IMG/VR virus record: IMGVR_UViG_3300032562_000119
Span: 1 to 31,512 of that record
Source of the DNA: a virus
DNA: 31,512 bases
Strand: one strand, 5' to 3'
Each line of letters starts with the position of its first letter. Position 1 is the first letter of the stretch. Under the pieces are notes generated by a model that worked only from the letters and a program-made list of their open reading frames with translations, ran no database searches and was not told the DNA's origin. The translations under genes were made by a program, and so were the position numbers. This document shows positions 1 through 6,724 of this stretch, one piece after another.

Positions 1-64
1 TGATCGTTTGCTCGTCGCCCTGATCCCCGATCTTTTGTGAAAAGGCTGTTTGTGTCGTGCTCAT
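1..64 (-). CDS. Phage tail-region protein, N-terminus only (cut by window edge)
   Basis: Only the first 21 codons are present (begins MSTTQTAFSQKIGDQ). The ATG overlaps the TGA stop of the tape-measure gene in an ATGA junction, the same translational-coupling arrangement seen at other junctions of this operon. Position directly after the tape measure suggests a minor tail or tail-tip protein, but no family can be assigned from so short a piece. Confidence 0.6.
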   Translation of the reverse strand, partial: MSTTQTAFSQKIGDQGDEQTI

Positions 65-1659
65 GCGAATCCCAAGGTGCCTGTTGTCAGCCCACCAGTT
101 TTAAGGGCCGTGTTTTTTGAGATGGTTTGAAGAAGGGAGGTATGCCGCCTGTTTTCCTGGAGAACCGGGTCGACCGAACCGCCGCCAACCGATACGCCGC
201 CGCCACCAATTTTGAAAAGTGTCTGTGCAAACGCCGCGCCGAGTTTGCGCTTCGGCTCTTCCGTCATGTCCTCGGTGGGGGCCTGCTGGCCCGGCTTGTG
301 TTCCTTCTCGTATTTATCGGCGGCAGCTTTGTTCGCTTCGATGGCGGCGAAGGTGGAGTCAATGGCGTTCCCCATTTCCTTCTCCGTGTCCCCGGTCTCG
401 AACACCTTCGGTGCGCTGGCGTAGCCTTTGGCGAAAGCATCGCCGATATTCTTCAAAGCATCGCCCGCCCGCTGCTTGATCGCGTCCGCGGCGGGCGAGA
501 GTTTATCGCCACCGGCGTCCCTGTTTTTCTGGCCTTTTTCCCTGATCTTATTCGCCTCGTCACTGATCGCCTGAGCGCCCTTGCCGATCTTCTCGCCGAC
601 AAGGGGTATACCCTTCATTTTCTCAAGCAAGAGCGCGATGCCGTCCAGCAGGAAGGCAATGAACCCTTCCGCGATGCCCATGATGCTGTCGCCGAGGCCA
701 ACCCAGAAATCTGCCGTGGTCGCGATCTGAAAGACGGTGATGGCGTTCTTGAAACATTCGATGATGTATTGCCCGAACGCGTACACGCAGCCAATCAGGG
801 CCGCTTCCAGAAAATTAACCGCGTTTTCAAACGAGAGAATCACCGAGTCGCCGAGGATCGTGCTGAGGTTTCCAGAGGAAAAGGCGGTGACCAGGAACGC
901 GATCACGTCGCCGATCTGCTCGCCCATCTTCGAGAAATCCATTGCCGCGAAAGCGTCCATCAGCGGTTTGATGGCAGGGGCGATCTCCGCCGCCATGCCC
1001 ACGAAGAAACCCTGGAGCTTGATGCCGACCGCGTTGAGCTTGGTGGTGATGTCGTGGAAAATGGCCGAGTTGTCGTCGAGAATCTGCGCCTGGTTGCCGA
1101 TCATCTTTGCCGCCTCGTCCATTGCGCCTGAATTGGCGAACATGGAGAGCATCGCCTGGCCGTTCTTCCCGAAAAGCTGCATCGCATACGCGCTGCGCTC
1201 GGTCGGGTTCTGAATCCGCATGATCGCGTCGCCGACGGTTTTCATCTGCTCTGCGGCGCTCATGTTGCCGAGCGATTTCACGTTGACCCCGAGTTTGCGG
1301 AACGCCTCGCCGTCGCCAGTTGCAGCCGCGCTGACAATCGCCTTCCGCAATTTGCCAAGGGACGGCCCGACCTTGTCTGCTTCCATGCCGTTTTCCTCGA
1401 ACGCCTGCCGCAGCACCATCAAATCTTTGACCGCGCTACCGGTGGCGTTGGAGAGGTTGTTCAGCTCGTTCCCCACATCGAGCGCCTTTTTGAGCCCGAC
1501 CGCGATTGCCGAAGAACTGATCGCCGCAAACGCGCCCGCGACGATCTCCTTCGTCCCGATAACCGAACTGTGCAATTCCTTCAGGCTGTTCTGCGCGTTT
1601 TTGACGCCGCTGCTGAACAGTCCTGTCTTGAGAATCAGTTCTGAGATGATGTTGCCCAT
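61..1659 (-). CDS. Tail tape measure protein
   Basis: 532 residues. It would sit inside the tail tube and set tail length during assembly. The composition is typical: Ala-, Lys- and Gly-rich helices, an N-terminal segment like that of lambda-type tape measures (ELILKTGLFSSGVKNAQNSL), a repeated 'sampling a Met/Phe-rich hydrophobic helix' pattern, and long hydrophobic stretches around residues 30-55 and 215-345. It follows the G/GT chaperone genes, as is normal in siphoviruses. The length would fit a short siphovirus tail, although a fragmented tape measure continuing in downstream genes cannot be excluded. The start ATG lies immediately after the TAA of the upstream gene, so the two are probably coupled. 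Confidence 0.9.
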   Translation of the reverse strand: MGNIISELILKTGLFSSGVKNAQNSLKELHSSVIGTKEIVAGAFAAISSSAIAVGLKKALDVGNELNNLSNATGSAVKDLMVLRQAFEENGMEADKVGPSLGKLRKAIVSAAATGDGEAFRKLGVNVKSLGNMSAAEQMKTVGDAIMRIQNPTERSAYAMQLFGKNGQAMLSMFANSGAMDEAAKMIGNQAQILDDNSAIFHDITTKLNAVGIKLQGFFVGMAAEIAPAIKPLMDAFAAMDFSKMGEQIGDVIAFLVTAFSSGNLSTILGDSVILSFENAVNFLEAALIGCVYAFGQYIIECFKNAITVFQIATTADFWVGLGDSIMGIAEGFIAFLLDGIALLLEKMKGIPLVGEKIGKGAQAISDEANKIREKGQKNRDAGGDKLSPAADAIKQRAGDALKNIGDAFAKGYASAPKVFETGDTEKEMGNAIDSTFAAIEANKAAADKYEKEHKPGQQAPTEDMTEEPKRKLGAAFAQTLFKIGGGGVSVGGGSVDPVLQENRRHTSLLQTISKNTALKTGGLTTGTLGFA

Positions 1660-2304
1660 TTATCGAAACCCTGCGTCCCGCCCTGATTTCTTTTGAAAAT
1701 GATCGAGTTGGCGGTTCATTGCCCCTGTGCGCTTGTCAAGCGCCCGCTGGACACGACGCACGAGGTCTTTGACGTTCGAGGCGAATTTCACGGCGTTGGT
1801 GATCGTGATCCGGGATTCGTTGAGGCCGAACGAAACCTTGATGCTGCCGCGCCCGGTGCCGTGTCGTGAAATCCAGTCCGGCACTTTCGCGCCGAGCTTC
1901 GCCGCCGCTGCATTCCAACCGCTGGCCAGGATACCAACCTTCTCCAATTCCTTTTTGATGTAGGCGGCAAGACCCGACACCTTGATTTTGTATTTGAGAT
2001 TCCGTTTATTCACCCGGCCCGTCTGCCGGTCGCGGAACCTGGCGTGAATGTCGGCGGGATCAGTGCATGCGTCCCTGGCACTCGATTGCCGCATGATTTT
2101 ACTGATGTCATTTTTGATCGCGGTTTCACCGCCTTTCCGGTTCGCCTTGAAATCTTTGTTCGGCGGGGTGATCAGAATGGCGTCTTTCACGAACAGCCGT
2201 GCCTGATCCTTAATCACGGCCTCGCTGGTCTTGCGGGAATTGGCGGCGAACGCCTGGAGCGCCTTTACAAAAGCCCTGTCGTCGATTTTCAGTTCAGCAC
2301 TCAT
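1660..2304 (-). CDS. Phage gp10-like minor tail / virion morphogenesis protein
   Basis: 214 residues, beginning MSAELKIDDRAFVKALQ. The N-terminus (short strand, amphipathic helix, KDAILITPPNKD around residue 45, then a basic linker) resembles HK97 gp10 / virion-morphogenesis proteins, in which a helix is followed by a segment ending in a (T)PP motif. Here the protein is longer than a typical gp10 (about 120-150 residues). It is placed after the tail chaperone instead of beside the tail tube gene, so the assignment is at family-resemblance level only. The start overlaps the stop of the preceding frame (ATGA at 2301-2304), indicating coupled translation. Confidence 0.5.
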   Translation of the reverse strand: MSAELKIDDRAFVKALQAFAANSRKTSEAVIKDQARLFVKDAILITPPNKDFKANRKGGETAIKNDISKIMRQSSARDACTDPADIHARFRDRQTGRVNKRNLKYKIKVSGLAAYIKKELEKVGILASGWNAAAAKLGAKVPDWISRHGTGRGSIKVSFGLNESRITITNAVKFASNVKDLVRRVQRALDKRTGAMNRQLDHFQKKSGRDAGFR

Positions 2305-2552
2305 AAATCGTCATCCTCACAATCACGGGCTATCACCGATTCCAAATGCTCCATCTGGGTTTTTCCATCTGGCATTGGCTTCATCGTCCAGCAATTCATG
2401 GCCCGCAGAGCGCAGTGGTTGTATTGAAGCACCTCGCTCAGTGCCAATTCCCAGAGAATAAAATCCCGCGACCAGCCGGTTTCTCGCGCCAGGGCAAACA
2501 CGCGTGACGCCGTCTGCCCCGGCTCTATGAGTTTGGGGGCGCGTCCTCGGGT
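2301..2552 (-). CDS. Tail assembly chaperone, T-type frameshift extension
   Basis: This frame is open from a stop at 2553-2555 down to TGA at 2301 and lies in the -1 frame relative to the 3' end of the preceding gene. It probably has no independent start: its likely expression is by a -1 ribosomal slip at 2531-2537, giving a G-T fusion of about 210 residues (134 from G, about 76 from T). The extension contains the conserved-looking segment FALARETGWSRDFILWELAL, typical of T-domains that contact the tape measure (a Trp-rich helix, 'GWS..FILWEL'). A GTG at 2501 could also serve as a start, giving 66 residues, but it lacks a ribosome-binding site. Confidence 0.75.
   Translation of the reverse strand, partial: TRGRAPKLIEPGQTASRVFALARETGWSRDFILWELALSEVLQYNHCALRAMNCWTMKPMPDGKTQMEHLESVIARDCEDDDL
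2489..2522 (-). promoter_or_regulatory. Hairpin downstream of the slippery site
   Basis: On the mRNA, CCGGGGCA (2522 to 2515) can pair with TGCCCTGG (2496 to 2489) through eight base pairs, one of them G-U, closing an 18-nt loop. The spacer from the slippery heptamer is 8 nt, inside the range that stimulates -1 frameshifting. Confidence 0.6.
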
Positions 2553-2932
2553 TTATCACCGGGCTTGGACTGCACCTCGACATAGGCCGCGCCTGCCTCC
2601 GACATGACGCGCTGAATTTCCTGCACGGCCTCCGGGATTGCATTCAACGGCAACTCCATCGAGAACGGCAGCACGTATTCGTCGTAGAAATTCGGCGACT
2701 GAATGGCTTTCAGAACGGTCTGGACCGGCTGCGACTGGATGTAAAGGAACGCGATGATCTGCCGCTGCTTTTCCTCGTCGTCCAATTCGTCCAGCTTCGC
2801 GTCGCCGGTAATCATGGAGAGTTTGGTTCTGCGGCAGATGCTCAGGCTGCCCAGTGAGAACGGGCGCAGTTTCAGGCCCAGAACGTCTGATTCACTCGGG
2901 GCGATGAATGGGGCTTCGATGGTGTCGTTCAT
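2525..2932 (-). CDS. Tail assembly chaperone (lambda G-like)
   Basis: 135 residues, acidic, without membrane segments. It would act in the cytoplasm, coating the tape measure with its frameshifted GT form while the tail tube polymerises. Evidence is position (between tail tube-type genes and the tape measure), size close to lambda gpG (140 residues), and the frameshift signal near its 3' end. The middle contains DDEEKQRQIIAFLYIQSQPV, typical of the helical core of these chaperones (a 'workforce' helix with conserved Ala-Phe-Leu-Tyr). The start ATG overlaps the stop of the upstream gene in ATGA (2929-2932). Confidence 0.8.
   Translation of the reverse strand: MNDTIEAPFIAPSESDVLGLKLRPFSLGSLSICRRTKLSMITGDAKLDELDDEEKQRQIIAFLYIQSQPVQTVLKAIQSPNFYDEYVLPFSMELPLNAIPEAVQEIQRVMSEAGAAYVEVQSKPGDKPEDAPPNS
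2531..2537 (-). promoter_or_regulatory. -1 ribosomal frameshift slippery heptamer
   Basis: The minus-strand mRNA reads C CCA AAC in the zero frame of the 2525-2932 gene, matching the X-XXY-YYZ rule exactly. Slipping converts CCA-AAC into CCC-AAA and continues in the open T frame. The zero-frame TAG follows two codons later, at 2525-2527. Confidence 0.8.
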
Positions 2933-3393
2933 AGGAGTGCCAGAATTTTGTCGCGCATAGCCGCCTCGCAGCCTTGCGGGATGAATGCGATTTTATTGCC
3001 GCGCCGAACCATCAAGAGCGCTTTGTTGAGTCTGATCTTATCCCGGAGTCGCTGGTTGGTTTCGTGCATCCATGCCATGTAAGCGATGGGGTGGTGCGGA
3101 TTACCGGTTCGCCATTGCGTGTCCCTGAACCGGTGGACGAATTCCGCCGTGGAAATGCGCTCAGGTTCGAACTTCGGGAGGAATTCCACTTCGCAATCTT
3201 TCAGGCACCAGATGGTCTGCCGTTTCACGTCGTCGCCCGAGCCTTCGAGCGTCTGGATGAACGGCTGGTCTTCCGAGAGTCGGATACCGCTGGTGGTGGC
3301 CGCCGCGACGAGAGCCGTGTTCGGGCTTTTCAACGGCGGGAGATTGTCTTTAAGAACGTGGAGCTTGCGCTCGCGGGTTGTGCTTTCCGTCAT
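2929..3393 (-). CDS. Unrecognised tail-operon protein
   Basis: 154 residues, no signal peptide or membrane segment. The visible pieces are a short basic N-terminus, a central WCLKDCEVEF segment, a Trp/His-containing stretch (QWRTGNPHHPIAYMAWMHET) and a basic, helical C-terminus. It sits between the paralogous virion proteins and the tail chaperone and is coupled to the latter by an ATGA overlap. The position suggests a tail or connector role, but no family is recognised. Confidence 0.6.
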   Translation of the reverse strand: MTESTTRERKLHVLKDNLPPLKSPNTALVAAATTSGIRLSEDQPFIQTLEGSGDDVKRQTIWCLKDCEVEFLPKFEPERISTAEFVHRFRDTQWRTGNPHHPIAYMAWMHETNQRLRDKIRLNKALLMVRRGNKIAFIPQGCEAAMRDKILALL

Positions 3394-3416
3394 TGGGATG
3401 TGTTGGGATTGCGTAA

Positions 3417-3734
3417 TTACGCGTTGGGATAGTTCGTGCCGGAGTATTCGTAGCTGTCGAAATCGTCGTTTTTCTGGGATTGCTTCACCTTGAGAATGAG
3501 AGTGGTTCCACCGGTGATGGCTGCGATTCCTGCCGCGCCGATGCCGACCGCCACGCTCGGGGTGCCTCGCCCTTTCACCGAAAACTCGATGATCGGGTCA
3601 AACGTCTGTCCCTGGCCGAAGGTGCCGTCGGTCGCCTTGATGATCTTCTCCTCGAGCTTGGTTTCCCACTCGACGGATTCCAGCAAAGCGCCGGTGGCCT
3701 GGGTGATGCCGATGTCTGTTGGTCCGGAAGGCAT
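3417..3734 (-). CDS. Small virion protein, paralogue B (tail tube or decoration-like)
   Basis: 105 residues. It shares with the gene at 3739-4062 a (V/I)KGRG motif near the middle, an Ala/Gly-rich segment (GIGAAGIAAITGG), a Val/Lys strand and a C-terminal NDDF-x2-(Y/F)E-x-(S/T)G signature, so the two are tandem paralogues. The beta-rich, soluble character and the position in front of the tail chaperone fit a tail tube or virion surface protein. Only 4 nt separate the genes. The start ATG has no clear Shine-Dalgarno, which agrees with translation coupled to its neighbour. Confidence 0.6.
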   Translation of the reverse strand: MPSGPTDIGITQATGALLESVEWETKLEEKIIKATDGTFGQGQTFDPIIEFSVKGRGTPSVAVGIGAAGIAAITGGTTLILKVKQSQKNDDFDSYEYSGTNYPNA

Positions 3735-3738
3735 GATG

Positions 3739-4062
3739 TTAATGTGCTGCTGATGCGTATTTCACGCCGGTGGTTTCAAAGGTGGGGAAATCGTCGTTCG
3801 CCTCGCTGTTTTTAACCGAGGTCACCTTGACCGTTCCGGCGACCATTGCGCCCGCCGCTACGGCGGTTGTCATGTCGAGGCCGCGTCCTTTGATCGTGAC
3901 GGTGGTCTTGATGGTTTTGCTCGTTACCGCACGGCAGGTTGTGCCGGTCTGATCCTTGATCGTTTTCGCTTCGACCTCGTCCTCAGAACTGGATTCCTCC
4001 ACAACGCCGCCGGTTGGCGGGGTGAGTCCAAAATTACTGGTGATGCCAAAAGTCGCGGGCAT
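3739..4062 (-). CDS. Small virion protein, paralogue A (tail tube or decoration-like)
   Basis: 107 residues from ATG 4062 (MPATFGITSNFG). An alternative ATG two codons earlier (4068) would leave only 6 nt to the GTTGACAC element, whereas 4062 gives the 12-nt spacing seen at other genes and a start resembling paralogue B (MPSGPTDIGITQ). The body is Thr/Val/Lys-rich with the IKGRG motif, an Ala-rich run (AVAAGAMVA) and the C-terminal NDDF...TG signature. It is the first gene of the tail segment downstream of the inserted Mrr gene, so it needs its own expression signal. Confidence 0.65.
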   Translation of the reverse strand: MPATFGITSNFGLTPPTGGVVEESSSEDEVEAKTIKDQTGTTCRAVTSKTIKTTVTIKGRGLDMTTAVAAGAMVAGTVKVTSVKNSEANDDFPTFETTGVKYASAAH

Positions 4063-4074
4063 GCACATGCGGCT

Positions 4075-4082
4075 GTGTCAAC
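4075..4082 (-). promoter_or_regulatory. GTTGACAC start-associated element
   Basis: GTTGACAC on the minus strand, 12 nt before ATG 4062. The plus-strand Mrr insertion begins immediately behind it. Confidence 0.65.
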
Positions 4083-4170
4083 CTCTACAGGGGGGAGAAA
4101 TCCAGCAAATAGGGATTGTTCTTGTTTTGGAATCCCTGAAAGCCAAAATGCATTGAAAAAGAAGCTGTCT

Positions 4171-5070
4171 ATGTCCAAAAATAAACTTTCCCCCTCCCGC
4201 AGTTTGGCGGCAAAGGTCATCTTTGCAGCACTCCAGATTCTCAAGGAAAAGGGGGGCGAAGCTGCTGGGCGAGACGTAATCGCAGAAGTCGAGAAGCGGG
4301 TTTCCCTCGACGAATGGGCCAAAGCAACCTACGAGAAATCGGGCTACATTCGCTGGCAGTCGATTCTCCACTTTTTCAGCATCGATTGCATTAAGGCTGG
4401 TTTTCTAATAAAGAAAAAAGGGGTTTGGTATCTGACGCCCGAGGGAGAGAAGGCGCTCAAACTCGGGGACGAGGGACTATTAAGGGCAGCGACCGATGCA
4501 TACCAAAAATGGAAAGAGGAGAACCAACCACAGGAAGGAAATGGAGATCAGGACGTTAGCGAGAAGGGGCAGCAGGGCCAAGAGGCGACGATTCACGAAA
4601 TCGAGCAACTCGCAATTGAGGGTCTTAAAAAACAGATTGATCTGAAAAACCCTTATGAGTTTCAAGAGCTTGTTGCCGCACTGCTGCGAGGCATGGGTTA
4701 CTATACGCCGTTCGTTGCACCGAAGGGAAAAGACGGAGGAATAGACGTTATTGCATATCGTGACCCTCTCGGAACAGTATCACCTCGAATCAAGGTTCAG
4801 ATCAAACACCGAGATACTGCAGCTACGGTGCAAGAGGTTCGTCAATTGATGGGTCTGCTCCAGAAGGACGGCGACGTGGGAATGTTCGTTTCTTCGGGTG
4901 GCTTTACCAGCGATGCCACAACCACTGCACGTGGAGCACATATACATGTAGAACTAGTTGACGGGGGGCGCTTCATCGCTCTTTGGCAGGAGTTCTATCC
5001 AAAGCTCACCGATGAGGATAAGAGCCTTCTGTCCCTCGTGCCACTGTTCTTCTACGCACCTTCCGTGTAG
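4171..5070 (+). CDS. mrr: Mrr-family restriction endonuclease
   Basis: 299 residues from ATG 4171 (MSKNKLSPSR), matching the roughly 300-residue length of E. coli Mrr. The frame is open upstream to GTG 4075, but that extension overlaps the GTTGACAC element and is unlikely to be translated. Residues about 12-100 form an Mrr_N winged helix; residues about 158-290 form the Mrr catalytic (PD-(D/E)XK-type) domain with KGKDGGIDVI (Asp188, Asp192) and VQIKH (Gln210, Lys212). Such enzymes cleave modified DNA. In a phage it probably acts as superinfection exclusion or host-benefit cargo. It is encoded against the surrounding tail operon and is more A-rich than its neighbours, which points to acquisition by transfer. 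Its stop is 8 nt from the convergent stop of the next gene. Confidence 0.88.
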   Translation: MSKNKLSPSRSLAAKVIFAALQILKEKGGEAAGRDVIAEVEKRVSLDEWAKATYEKSGYIRWQSILHFFSIDCIKAGFLIKKKGVWYLTPEGEKALKLGDEGLLRAATDAYQKWKEENQPQEGNGDQDVSEKGQQGQEATIHEIEQLAIEGLKKQIDLKNPYEFQELVAALLRGMGYYTPFVAPKGKDGGIDVIAYRDPLGTVSPRIKVQIKHRDTAATVQEVRQLMGLLQKDGDVGMFVSSGGFTSDATTTARGAHIHVELVDGGRFIALWQEFYPKLTDEDKSLLSLVPLFFYAPSV

Positions 5071-5078
5071 GGGCTAAT

Positions 5079-5483
5079 TTAACTCTGAGTATCAACTCCG
5101 GCAACGATCTCGATCTCCGCTACCCAGCGTTTCTGCTCAATCGATGTTTGTGATTTGCGCACGAAATATCCGCACAATCCCATGCCATTGAGCTGTAGCC
5201 CGGCGGCGACCGCAGACTCATCCTCCAGCCAGGTGCGCACGGCGTTGAGGCGTTCGTCATGGGCCGCACGGTCATTATCGAAAGCCGGGGTTTCCAGCCG
5301 AAAATCGACGGTCGCTTTCCACAGCGGCCCCACCGTGTGTTCGCAATCGGGGCAATGGACAATGATGGAGGACCCCTCGGCTGTGTTCTCGTCGCCCGAC
5401 ACGCCGGTATGCTGCTCAACCCCGACGAGTTCCGGGAGCCCCCCGACCGCCGCCAGGAATGCGGATTCAATGGCGGTGTTCAT
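5079..5483 (-). CDS. Tail completion / terminator-type protein
   Basis: 134 residues, no membrane segment. The N-terminus (MNTAIESAFLAAVGGLPEL) followed by a beta-rich body with CPDCEH (a CxxC near residue 44) and a C-terminal VAEIEIVAG strand resembles minor tail or tail-terminator proteins found between head-tail connector and tail tube genes. The order (connector gene upstream, tube-like genes downstream) supports this. Start overlaps the stop of the upstream gene (ATGA, 5480-5483). The C-terminus (VDTQS) may have been altered by the Mrr insertion: codons GTT-GAT-AC at 5089-5096 differ from GTTGACAC by one base. Confidence 0.55.
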   Translation of the reverse strand: MNTAIESAFLAAVGGLPELVGVEQHTGVSGDENTAEGSSIIVHCPDCEHTVGPLWKATVDFRLETPAFDNDRAAHDERLNAVRTWLEDESAVAAGLQLNGMGLCGYFVRKSQTSIEQKRWVAEIEIVAGVDTQS

Positions 5484-5785
5484 TTTACTTGTACTGTGAG
5501 GGTGACCATCGGATAGGCCGGGGATTCGCTGACCTTTGAAATCCGGTAGGTTTTGCCGTCGAATTGGATCGGTTCGTTCACCTTGGGTCGGGTGGTGCCC
5601 AGCGCAGCCTTGGCAATCTTGACCGTGAAATCGTATTCCTCGCCGAACCCGCCGATTTGCAGGGTGTCCGAGGATTCAATGGAAGTGATGATCGCCCGGT
5701 AGGTGCGATTGTTCCAGGCCACCGGTTCACCGATCTCCGCAACGATCCCGGCGAGATCAGCGGCTTTTTCTTCCTTTAGCGACAT
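5480..5785 (-). CDS. Head-tail joining protein-like
   Basis: 101 residues with a helical N-terminus (MSLKEEKAADLAGIVAEIG) and a beta-rich remainder (YRAIITSIES, FTVKIAKA, YRISKVSES, VTLTVQVK). The size, fold pattern and position (between capsid and tail completion genes) fit a head-tail attachment protein of the gpFII or Gifsy-2 type. This is inference from layout; no invariant motif is visible. The start is headed by GTTGACAC at the standard 12-nt spacing. Confidence 0.5.
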   Translation of the reverse strand: MSLKEEKAADLAGIVAEIGEPVAWNNRTYRAIITSIESSDTLQIGGFGEEYDFTVKIAKAALGTTRPKVNEPIQFDGKTYRISKVSESPAYPMVTLTVQVK

Positions 5786-5797
5786 GCCCGAGAGCGG

Positions 5798-5805
5798 GTG
5801 TCAAC
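5798..5805 (-). promoter_or_regulatory. GTTGACAC start-associated element
   Basis: 12 nt before ATG 5785 on the minus strand. The TGA inside it is the stop of a short upstream reading frame (…SLRER stop). Confidence 0.65.
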
Positions 5806-5905
5806 GCTCCCTGAGGCTCAAAACGCCGTAACACGGATCGCATTTCTCGGGATTATGGCCTGCGCATTTGATGATTTCGGTGATGAATGCCGGGGCAATG
5901 CACTC
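5801..5905 (-). pseudogene. Possible remnant of a small Cys-rich phage gene
   Basis: The minus strand reads ...APAFITEIIKCAGHNPEKC-DPCYGVLSLRER and ends at TGA 5801, inside the GTTGACAC element of the next gene. A Cys-x-x-His ... Cys-x-x-Cys pattern looks like a genuine small zinc-binding protein. No good start is found: upstream the frame runs into the inserted plus-strand gene, so this may be a gene decapitated by that insertion. It could also be chance. Confidence 0.3.
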
Positions 5906-6583
5906 GACACTTAATCGTGCGCCATCTAAGTAAAGAAACAATGCCATCACCATCGAACATACTCAGAGAGCACGGTGTATTTCTCGCGCACTGCTCCTCT
6001 TACCCGCAGCTCTACGCAAGCGATCTCACCGCACATCTCGGGCCGTTGGAAAGGCTAACTAATGCTGCTCAATCCCAACTTGGGTTGTCATGTTCGACTA
6101 TAGGACCTTATGACTCCTTCAATAACCGCAATTTCACTGGCAAGATCGGCTTGATTCTCGTTCCGCCTTCTTTTGACGCTATTACCCACGCCACACCGAA
6201 GGACGGCGGCACATCGGCACCAGCGAAGCGTGGTGACCCACGCGAACCGTTGCCAAAATTCCCAATCACCGAGCAGCTACTCCGGACAGCGATCAAACAT
6301 CGTCCAAACAACGAACACAACGAGGTTTGCTTAAAGGCATACCATGTGGTTGGTGTCTTTATGTGCCCGCCGGTTGATTTCACACCGAAAGTTGGTGACA
6401 CTCCCATCAGAGTGACCGAACCCGAGATTGTCGATGCGCTTCCGAATCAACGTTTCTTCCTGCTAGACGCTTCGAAATTACACGAGGTTTCCTATGATTG
6501 TGCTATTCAGAAATTTGTCTCCACAGGCAATGCCTATTCGCACGGAGATATTAATCGTGAGGCCAATGTCTAACAATGCACTC
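5896..6583. repeat. 10-bp direct repeat flanking a plus-strand insert
   Basis: CAATGCACTC occurs at 5896-5905 and again at 6574-6583, bracketing the 5941-6573 gene; the second copy begins on the base after its stop codon. It could be a target duplication or the scar of recombination. Confidence 0.4.
5941..6573 (+). CDS. Unrecognised protein, plus-strand cargo gene
   Basis: 210 residues from ATG 5941 (MPSPSNILREHGVFLAHCS). A longer frame from 5887 exists, but its N-terminus has no ribosome-binding site and overlaps the possible remnant gene. 'AAAGAAA' lies just before the chosen ATG. The protein is soluble, with His/Cys scattered (HGVFLAHCSSYPQLY near the start) and beta-strand-like segments KIGLILVPPSF and KAYHVVGVFMCPPVDF that share a 'V-PP-x-F' ending. 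I do not recognise a family. Opposite orientation to the structural operon, apparently lower GC, and the flanking 10-bp repeat mark it as acquired cargo; defence or exclusion is a guess from context only. Confidence 0.65.
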   Translation: MPSPSNILREHGVFLAHCSSYPQLYASDLTAHLGPLERLTNAAQSQLGLSCSTIGPYDSFNNRNFTGKIGLILVPPSFDAITHATPKDGGTSAPAKRGDPREPLPKFPITEQLLRTAIKHRPNNEHNEVCLKAYHVVGVFMCPPVDFTPKVGDTPIRVTEPEIVDALPNQRFFLLDASKLHEVSYDCAIQKFVSTGNAYSHGDINREANV

Positions 6584-6670
6584 CAGAAAACCTCCCCATC
6601 AGCCTTTACTGCAACGGTCTTCACGTTTGAGGACTGCCTGTCGTGATCACCTGAAACTGAACGGCTAGCA

Positions 6671-6706
6671 AAAAGCCCCCGCGCCGTTTCCGACGCGAGG
6701 GCTTTG
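6671..6706 (-). terminator. Rho-independent terminator after the major capsid gene
   Basis: Stem AAAGCCC (6672-6678) with GGGCTTT (6699-6705), extended by CGCG pairing after one mismatch, with a 10-nt loop. On the minus strand the stem is followed by a run of five to six T. It lies just beyond the capsid stop at 6725; on the plus strand it could also end transcripts of the 5941 gene. Confidence 0.75.
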
Positions 6707-6724
6707 AATGGAAACCTGCGCCAA

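Noticed and set aside
127-1131. 334-residue plus-strand frame over the tape measure gene
   Set aside because: Antisense shadow of a GC-rich coding region; Arg/His/Val-rich composition and no start signal, while the minus-strand frame has tail-protein features.
4075-4082. GTTGACAC as a classical -35 promoter box
   Set aside because: With a 17-nt spacer the -10 box would fall at or inside the start codon at every gene, so transcripts would lack the start; no matching -10 sequences are seen.
4075-4170. N-terminal extension of the Mrr gene from GTG 4075
   Set aside because: Overlaps the element of the divergent virion gene; the length from ATG 4171 matches known Mrr proteins.
6643-6650. Further GTGATCAC palindromes (also at 22535-22542) as members of the leader repeat family
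   Set aside because: Only the 8-base core matches, without the flanking AAGA...A and without a nearby start codon; likely chance.
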